Assembly (NCBI GenBank): GCA_944372575.1
Contig: CALVZS010000014.1
Location: 1 to 47,905 of the forward strand
Origin: an uncultured Clostridia bacterium
GTDB lineage: Bacteria > Bacillota > Clostridia > Christensenellales > Borkfalkiaceae
Length of the DNA stretch: 47,905 nucleotides
Direction of reading: 5' to 3'
The notes under the pieces were generated by a model. It worked only from the letters and a program-made list of their open reading frames with translations. It was not told where the DNA came from and searched no databases. The number at the start of each line of letters is the position of its first letter. The first letter of the stretch is position 1. The position numbers and the translations under genes are program-made. This document shows positions 42,166-47,905 of the stretch, one piece after another.

Positions 42166-44721
42166 TTACCGGCAGAAAACATCCACAGCAACACCCTTTG
42201 AAACGGGAAACGAGAACGTTGCGCAGACGACGTCCGCATCCGGCGCATTGCCGTCAAATGAAAGCGGAAAAGCTGTCCTGTCCCGCTTTTTGAGGGTAAA
42301 TTCCAGCGGTTTACCGTCCAGAAGAACGCGGACGACGCGCTTTACGGCAACGAGATGGATCTCCAGCTCGATCGCGCGGACATCCTCCGGAGTGCCGTAG
42401 TCCCCTTCGGCGGCGAAAAAGCGGACGCGGCAGCAGTTTGCGATGCGGTCATAGCGCGCCTCATAGCGGCACGTCCGCACTTCGCCGTGCAGATAGCCCG
42501 TCGTCTCGCCGTCATCCTCGACCAGCTCGCCGCACCCCATGGCATCGGGTGAGGGAAACAGGGCAAAAGCGAGTCTGTCCCACGATTGCGCGCGCGTGTT
42601 CGGCGCATCCGGCGCGAGAGGAAGGAGCGCCCCCGCACGCACGAAGAGCGGCATCTGCACCAAGGGGCAGGGAACGGGCTGCGTCCTTGCCCCCGCATAG
42701 ACCTTGCCCGTAAAGACATTGATCCACTTTCCGGCAGGGAAATAGACGTCCCGCGCCTCCGGCAGGAACCGCCTGTCCGCCTGCACCAGGCCGAGCGCGA
42801 TACAGGCGGCGCCGTCCGCCTGGAAGTATTCGATGACCACCTTGTGCCTGACGCCCGGGCGCAGGACGCCCACCCGCGCATACTGCGCGGCGTGCGTCTG
42901 TCCGTCCTCGTACACCTTCTTTCCGTCGAGCCAGACGGTCACGCCGTCATCGGAGAGAACGGCAAGCTCCTCCTCCGAGGCAGAACACAGCGTCGTTTCA
43001 AAGCGGGCGGAGAAGTCGCAGACCGGCACGCCGGGATGGGGAGAAGTTCCGTCCAGATAGATGGAGAGTTCCTCGTACTGTGCCGTACACAGCGGCTTGC
43101 CCCCGCACTCCCTGCCCGCATAGTAGGTCGCCCTGACGGGCGCGGCATAACAGGACTTGGGCAGCGCTGCCCATTTTTCGCCGTAGCGCGCGATCGGAGC
43201 CACAAGAAGATCTTTGCCGAGAAGATATTCGCTCGTCTCCGCGCAGGCGCGCCTGTCCCCCGGGTATTCAAAGCCGAGCGCGCGGCACATGGGGATGCCC
43301 GTGTCAAAGCTCTCATGGGCAAGCGAATACAGATAGGGCAGCAGACGGTATCTCAAACGGATATACCGGCGCACGATGTCCAGCGTCTCCTCATCATATG
43401 CCCACGGCTCACGCGAGCGCAGCAGCCCCCTTGTACAGTGCGGACGCAGGACGGGCGAGAAGGCGCCGAATTGCATCCAGCGGATATAGCCTGCCTTGTC
43501 AGGATTGCCCGTGTGTCCGCCGCAGTCGGCATTGAGGTAGGGAATGCAGTTTGCACCCGCCTTCACGAGCGTCTCTACCTCCTGTCCGAGCGCGGCCTCA
43601 TCGGAGTGGATGTCCCCCGTCCACTGGATCGAATAGCGGTGGGAAGCGGAGTCGGCAATGGAATATTCCCCGCTGCCTTCATACCGCCCGTTGGCGACGT
43701 TGCAGACGTTTGCCATGATGACGGGGCGGCGGAACACATCCCCGCGCGCACGCTTCTCATAGAAATGGCGTGTGATGTCGTAGAACAGATACATCCCCAG
43801 CGTTTCGGGACGGATGGCGGGCGTGGGAGAGATGAGCTTGGTGTGCCAGTTGCGGTCATACCACCAGGTATCCAGCCCGAGCGTCATGAGCTTTTGCAGA
43901 TGCTCCTCCCGGTATCTGATTTCAACGGGGTCAAACACGTCCTTCGCCCCCTCCACGGGCTCGGGATGATCGTTGAACATGACCTCCACGCCGTGTTCAT
44001 GCGCAAACGCAAAAAACCTCTTCAGATCGGGGAAGAGCGTTGTGTTGACGTCATAGCCGATGCCGCGCTTGGATGCAGCGCGCCAGTCGGTGTCGATGAC
44101 AAGGCAATCGAGCGGAAGATCGTGCGCGGCGTAGTCAAGGATGCGCTGCTTCGCACTCTCCTCATCATATGCGTACCAGCGCGAATCCCACAGCCCGAGT
44201 ACGGAGCGGCGCACAAGTTCGCAGCGCCCCGCCACCGTCACATACAGGCGGCGCAGTTTCTTGCAGTCCTTTCCGCACAGCAGCAGATAGATATCCTCCG
44301 CCCCCTCATCGACCTTGTAGGCGCTCGTCTTTCTCTCTGAAGAAGCATATCCGCCCGCCGGAATGGGAATGCGCGGCACATCGGAGAGCACGAACACCTC
44401 CGGCGTGGAACCGGGCGCGGGCAGTTCGCCCGTATTTGCCGTACGCTTATAGCGCCAGACACGTTTTCCGTTCCGTTCCAGACACACGCCGGAAAGCGAG
44501 CGGCCACCGGAAGGCACCACAAGCCGGTACTCCCCGAACGAGAAAATACTGCCCCGCGCCGTCTCCTCCATTTCTGCCCCGTTCCAGCCCGGAAACTCCG
44601 AACGGTCGGGAACAAATAGGGTATCGGCGTCACAGAACTTTCCCTTGCGCATCCGCTCGATGCGCACGACATCGCGCACGGGGAACTGCACACGCACCTT
44701 TCCGACGATAAATTCCACCAT
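42166..44721 (-). CDS. Family 31 glycoside hydrolase with a PA14-like insert
   Basis: Alpha-glycosidase of GH31 (alpha-glucosidase or alpha-xylosidase types). The barrel spans about 165-500, with a likely nucleophile Asp289 in WWYDRNW and acid/base Asp370 in WTGDIHSD. GLWDSRWYAYDE and the YLNADCGGHTGNPD motifs are typical. Between the barrel and the usual C-terminal sandwiches lies about 95 residues (553-648) resembling a PA14 domain: FSARFETTL, LSDDGVTVWLDGKKVYEDG. No signal peptide, so it is probably cytoplasmic. 851 residues, ending in a beta domain. Starts 9 bp after the GH3 stop. Confidence 0.88.
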   Translation of the reverse strand: MVEFIVGKVRVQFPVRDVVRIERMRKGKFCDADTLFVPDRSEFPGWNGAEMEETARGSIFSFGEYRLVVPSGGRSLSGVCLERNGKRVWRYKRTANTGELPAPGSTPEVFVLSDVPRIPIPAGGYASSERKTSAYKVDEGAEDIYLLLCGKDCKKLRRLYVTVAGRCELVRRSVLGLWDSRWYAYDEESAKQRILDYAAHDLPLDCLVIDTDWRAASKRGIGYDVNTTLFPDLKRFFAFAHEHGVEVMFNDHPEPVEGAKDVFDPVEIRYREEHLQKLMTLGLDTWWYDRNWHTKLISPTPAIRPETLGMYLFYDITRHFYEKRARGDVFRRPVIMANVCNVANGRYEGSGEYSIADSASHRYSIQWTGDIHSDEAALGQEVETLVKAGANCIPYLNADCGGHTGNPDKAGYIRWMQFGAFSPVLRPHCTRGLLRSREPWAYDEETLDIVRRYIRLRYRLLPYLYSLAHESFDTGIPMCRALGFEYPGDRRACAETSEYLLGKDLLVAPIARYGEKWAALPKSCYAAPVRATYYAGRECGGKPLCTAQYEELSIYLDGTSPHPGVPVCDFSARFETTLCSASEEELAVLSDDGVTVWLDGKKVYEDGQTHAAQYARVGVLRPGVRHKVVIEYFQADGAACIALGLVQADRRFLPEARDVYFPAGKWINVFTGKVYAGARTQPVPCPLVQMPLFVRAGALLPLAPDAPNTRAQSWDRLAFALFPSPDAMGCGELVEDDGETTGYLHGEVRTCRYEARYDRIANCCRVRFFAAEGDYGTPEDVRAIELEIHLVAVKRVVRVLLDGKPLEFTLKKRDRTAFPLSFDGNAPDADVVCATFSFPVSKGVAVDVFCR

Positions 44722-44730
44722 ATGTTCTCC

Positions 44731-46722
44731 TTATTCGATATACACTTTTCCGTCCTGAATGCAGACCTTTGCCGTGAGACGGATATCCTCCACGGAAGCG
44801 CCGATACCGATCTCATAGATGCCGTCCGTCACTTCCCACCGATCGCGCGCGGTGCTCCAATGCGCGAACGCTCTTGTATCCAGCGGCACGCGCACGGTCA
44901 CGGCCTTCCCCGCCGCGATGAAGTCCTTGGAGAAGCCCTTCAGTTCCTTCCTCGGGCGGTACACGAGGGGCGCGCACTCGCCGACATACACCTCGGAGAT
45001 CTCGCACCCGTCCCTCTCGGAGACGTTTTCCACGACGTATTCCGCAAAGAGGGTATCCCCCTCCGTCAGCAGCCGCAGATCGCGGTAGAAGAACTCCGAA
45101 TAGCTCAGCCCGAAACCGAAGGGATAGAGTACGGGAACGTCATGGCTGTCAAAATAGCGATAACCCACATCCAGTCCCTCCTGATAGCGCGTGACGCCCG
45201 CCGTGCGCGGCGCGCGCGCCGCGGGGGCATCCTCCTCATCAAGGGGGAAGGTCATGGACAGTTTTCCAGAGGGATTGACCTTGCCCGAAAGGATATCGGC
45301 GAGCGCATCCATGCCGCCCATGCCGGGGAATCCCGCGTATATGATCGCGGCGACCTTGTCCTCCCAGAAACTCATATCCACTGCGGCGCCCGCAAACACG
45401 ACAACGACCGTGTTGGGATTTTGCCGCGCCGTTTCCAAAATGGCGCGCTCCTGGACGTCGGGCAGGCGCAGGGTCTCCCTGTCCCCCTCCTCGAACTCCA
45501 CGCCGCCGCCCGTGCCGACGCAGACAACGGCAGCATCCGCACGCGCCGCGGCGAGCAGAGCGGTGCGCGCATCCTGCCAGAAGGAATGGATGACCTGCGT
45601 GCCGAATGCGGGCTCATACGATACGCCGTATCCCCGCGCGGAGAGCGCGGCGGGCAGGTCGGCGGTGAACGCCTTCCACTCCACCCTCGCCGAGCCGCCG
45701 CCCGAAAGGTAATCGGTGCGGTCGGGCTTCGCATAGATCCCGCTCACGGCGAGTTTTGCTCCAGGTGCAAGGGGAAGCACGCCCTCGTTCTTCAAAAGCA
45801 CGATGCCCTCCGCCGCGATCCTGCGTGCGGAGGCGACGCGCTCCTCCTCCGAGCGCTTGTTCTCCTTGCCCTTGCCCATCTCCTTGAGGCGCTGCACGAG
45901 CTGCAGAACGCGCTCGGCGCAGGCATCGATCTCGCTCTGTGTGATGTTTCCCGCCGCAAGGTCGTCCGCGAGCTTCTTCATGCCCGCCTCGCCGTGCGGC
46001 ATCTCGATATCCAGCCCCGCCTTGGCGGCAGCCGTCCTGTCGCGCACCGCGCCCCAGTCGGAGACGATCGCGCCGTCAAACCCGCACTCATCGCGCAGGA
46101 AGTCAAACCCCTTCTTGTATTCCGAACCGTACTCCCCGTTGATGCGGTTATAGGAGCACATGACGGAGACCGGCTTTGCCTCACAGACGATCTCGAAGGG
46201 ACGATAATAGATCTCGCGCAGCGTGCGCTCGTCCACGTCGCTCGTCTGGTGCAGGCGGTCATACTCGAGGTTGTTGCAGCAGAAGTGCTTGAGGCACACG
46301 CCGATGCCCTGCCCCTGTACGCCCTCCACATACGCCTTCGCCATCTCTCCGGCGAGGACGGGATCCTCCGAGAAATACTCGAAGCTGCGCCCGTTGCGCG
46401 GCTCGCGCTTGATGTTGACGCCGGGCGCAAGCAGCAGCTCCACGCCGCGGTCGCGGGCATCGTCCGCAAGGCACTCGCCCATCTCCTTTGCGAGCGCTCT
46501 GTTCCAGCTGTTGGCGAGTACTTCAATGGAGGGATAGGCGACGGCGGGCAGGGTATAATTCTTTCCGTCCTCCCCGGTGCGCTCGGTGCGCAGCCCCACG
46601 GGCCCGTCCGACATCGTGATGAAGGGCAGCTTGCCGTTCAGATCGTCGGTGTGCCAGAAATCCTTGCCGTTGAGCAGACGGATCTTCTCCTCCGCCGTGA
46701 GCGTGTTTTTGTTGTTTGCCAT
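44731..46722 (-). CDS. Family 3 glycoside hydrolase (beta-glucosidase type)
   Basis: Removes terminal beta-linked sugars. 663 residues. KHFCCNN (145-151) and the nucleophile Asp222 in AIVSDWGAV are in the N-terminal barrel, followed by the alpha/beta sandwich (about 310-480) and a C-terminal fibronectin-like domain (about 570-640). No signal peptide, so it acts in the cytoplasm on imported oligosaccharides. Start at 46722 with AGGAG upstream. First gene of the operon with GH31. Substrate range cannot be fixed from sequence. Confidence 0.92.
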   Translation of the reverse strand: MANNKNTLTAEEKIRLLNGKDFWHTDDLNGKLPFITMSDGPVGLRTERTGEDGKNYTLPAVAYPSIEVLANSWNRALAKEMGECLADDARDRGVELLLAPGVNIKREPRNGRSFEYFSEDPVLAGEMAKAYVEGVQGQGIGVCLKHFCCNNLEYDRLHQTSDVDERTLREIYYRPFEIVCEAKPVSVMCSYNRINGEYGSEYKKGFDFLRDECGFDGAIVSDWGAVRDRTAAAKAGLDIEMPHGEAGMKKLADDLAAGNITQSEIDACAERVLQLVQRLKEMGKGKENKRSEEERVASARRIAAEGIVLLKNEGVLPLAPGAKLAVSGIYAKPDRTDYLSGGGSARVEWKAFTADLPAALSARGYGVSYEPAFGTQVIHSFWQDARTALLAAARADAAVVCVGTGGGVEFEEGDRETLRLPDVQERAILETARQNPNTVVVVFAGAAVDMSFWEDKVAAIIYAGFPGMGGMDALADILSGKVNPSGKLSMTFPLDEEDAPAARAPRTAGVTRYQEGLDVGYRYFDSHDVPVLYPFGFGLSYSEFFYRDLRLLTEGDTLFAEYVVENVSERDGCEISEVYVGECAPLVYRPRKELKGFSKDFIAAGKAVTVRVPLDTRAFAHWSTARDRWEVTDGIYEIGIGASVEDIRLTAKVCIQDGKVYIE

Positions 46723-46763
46723 ATTTTTTCTCCTGAAAGCAGATTCGGGGAAACCCCACGGAT

Positions 46764-46792
46764 ATTATACGGGATAACTTGACAAAATGCAA
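46764..46792 (-). promoter_or_regulatory. Promoter of the GH3-GH31 operon
   Basis: Minus strand TTGCAT (46792-46787), 17-bp spacer, TATAAT (46769-46764). The leader is about 35 nt with an AGGAG site. It is divergent from the dehydrogenase promoter some 40 bp away. Confidence 0.7.
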
Positions 46793-46830
46793 GACCATTC
46801 CCTGAATTTTTCCGGATTTTCCCGCACCGT

Positions 46831-46859
46831 TTGACAAATTTTTTCACAGGTGCTATAGT
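46831..46859 (+). promoter_or_regulatory. Promoter of the D-2-hydroxyacid dehydrogenase gene (leaderless)
   Basis: TTGACA (46831-46836), 17-bp spacer, TATAGT (46854-46859). Initiation 6-7 nt downstream would fall on the ATG at 46866 itself, so the mRNA should start at or next to its start codon. Confidence 0.8.
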
Positions 46860-46865
46860 GGTGGC

Positions 46866-47846
46866 ATGAAGATCATTTCCTTTGAGACGAAAGACTACGA
46901 ACTTGCCGATTTTGCACGCGCGAAAGAATACGGACTGGAAGCGACGCTGAACACGCAGCCCCTGACGCGGGAGAACCTCTCCGCGGCAGACGGATATGAA
47001 GGCGTGACGACGCTGGGCTTTTCCGATCTGCGCGCGCCCGTGATCGAAGAACTTGCCCGCCGCGGCGTAAAATATCTTGCAACGCGCACGGTCGGGTTCA
47101 ACCATATCGACCTCGGCGCCGCAAAGCAGTGCGGCATCCGCGTGAGCAGCGCCTTCTACGAGCCGTACAACGTGGCGGATTTCACCGTGATGCTCATGCT
47201 CATGCTGCTGCGCAAGGCAAAGATCTCCGTCTGCCGCGCGCTCGTCAACGACTTCTCCCTCGACGGTATGTGCGGCAGGGAGATGCGCCACCTCACCGTG
47301 GGCATCCTCGGCGCGGGCAGGATCGGCCGCGCCGTCATACGCAACCTCTCCGGCTTCGGCTGCACAATCCTCTACTACGATCCCTGCGTCCCGGAAGGCG
47401 GCATCCCCGGCGCGCAGGCCGCCGACCCGGACACCATCTACCGAACGTGCGACATCCTCTCGCTGCATATGCCCCTCACCGGGGAGAACCGGCACATGAT
47501 CAACGCGGATGTCTTTGCAAAAATGAAACCTGGCGCCCTTCTCATCAACACCGCGCGCGGCGGGCTCGTCGACACGCAGGCGCTCACGGAGGCGCTCGAA
47601 TCGGGACGTCTGGGCGGCGCGGGGCTGGACACCATCGAATCGGAGGAGGGCGCCGTCCACATCGACCTGCGCGCCCGCATTGTGGCAAAGCGCGATCTGT
47701 TCTATCTCAAACAGTTCCCCAACGTCATCTTCACCTCCCACTACGCCTTCTTTACCGAGGAGGCGGCGTCCGCGATGGTGCAGTGCGCCCTGAAGAGCCT
47801 CTCCCTCTTTGAACGGGGTGAAAAGAACCCCTACGAGATCGGCTGA
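46866..47846 (+). CDS. D-2-hydroxyacid dehydrogenase (D-lactate dehydrogenase, VanH-like)
   Basis: Predicted to reduce a 2-keto acid such as pyruvate to the D-hydroxyacid with NADH. NAD-binding GAGRIGRAV starts at 149; catalytic Arg231 (NTARGGLVD), Glu258 and His292 are in place. 326 residues. RGVKYLATRTVGFNHIDLGAAK and YNVADFTVMLMLMLLRKAK strongly resemble VanH of vancomycin-resistance loci, but a ligase partner is not in the window, so ordinary D-lactate fermentation is equally possible. ATG lies at the predicted transcription start; no ribosome site. Confidence 0.88.
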   Translation: MKIISFETKDYELADFARAKEYGLEATLNTQPLTRENLSAADGYEGVTTLGFSDLRAPVIEELARRGVKYLATRTVGFNHIDLGAAKQCGIRVSSAFYEPYNVADFTVMLMLMLLRKAKISVCRALVNDFSLDGMCGREMRHLTVGILGAGRIGRAVIRNLSGFGCTILYYDPCVPEGGIPGAQAADPDTIYRTCDILSLHMPLTGENRHMINADVFAKMKPGALLINTARGGLVDTQALTEALESGRLGGAGLDTIESEEGAVHIDLRARIVAKRDLFYLKQFPNVIFTSHYAFFTEEAASAMVQCALKSLSLFERGEKNPYEIG

Positions 47847-47905
47847 AAATACGCGGCGGCGATCATGTCCACAAGCACGGAATTCCCGCTCTCTCCCTTG
47901 GCTTC
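47831..47905 (-). CDS. 3' end of an unidentified gene (partial)
   Basis: The last 24 codons and stop (TAG at 47833-47831) of a minus-strand frame that continues past the window edge, reading ...GNSVLVDMIAAAYFQPIS. It overlaps the dehydrogenase end by 16 bp in convergent orientation. The helix resembles C-termini of Gfo/Idh/MocA-type oxidoreductases, but this is too short to name. Confidence 0.45.
   Translation of the reverse strand, partial: EAKGESGNSVLVDMIAAAYFQPIS

Overview
The window reads as chromosomal DNA of a high-GC, low-G+C-phylum-type anaerobe (Clostridia). The reasons are the Firmicutes-style pcrA-ligA operon, an isolated rpsU, Gram-positive GGAGG ribosome sites, TTGACA/TATAAT promoters, many ATGA-coupled genes and no outer-membrane genes. 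A gut Clostridium of the Christensenellales type is a guess only. No tRNA, rRNA or CRISPR array was seen.

Layout. 1-2064: edge of a probable integrated element, with a hairpin-rich segment and a large serine recombinase whose frame runs through two terminator-like hairpins. 2018-5781: a minus-strand operon of two ABC exporters, driven by a promoter whose spacer holds nine consecutive G. 5914-8951: a HAD nucleotidase and a HelD-type RNA polymerase motor. 9092-11737: a right-handed beta-helix surface-type protein without signal peptide, promoter or ribosome site, probably 5'-truncated. 11874-16187: ligA and pcrA. 16240-17540: an AT-rich plus-strand island with a Sel1-repeat protein and an unknown helical protein. 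17572-21189: a small unknown protein, rpsU, and a three-gene unit of regulator, glycerol-1-phosphate dehydrogenase-like enzyme and TIM-barrel protein. 21368-24996: a phosphohexomutase and two unknown membrane proteins.

25066-41809 is one unbroken minus-strand exopolysaccharide operon of 16 genes behind one consensus promoter (41916-41944). It encodes an initiating sugar-phosphate transferase, complete GDP-mannose (manA, phosphomannomutase, manC) and dTDP-L-rhamnose (rmlABCD) pathways, six glycosyltransferases, a Wzy-like polymerase and a Wzx-like flippase. The polymer is therefore predicted to contain rhamnose and mannose or mannose-derived sugars. 42166-46722: a GH3-GH31 glycosidase operon. 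46866-47846: a divergent VanH-like D-2-hydroxyacid dehydrogenase with a nearly leaderless mRNA.

The most notable signal is a set of three long G tracts, all on the coding (minus) strand and all at cell-surface or export genes: G9 inside the ABC-exporter promoter spacer, G9 inside the GT32 glycosyltransferase reading frame, and A6G8 inside a GT2 reading frame. Apart from these I noticed no run of C or G longer than six. This is the architecture of slipped-strand phase variation, and suggests that both export and polysaccharide structure switch stochastically in this organism. Read-level evidence of length variation would settle it.
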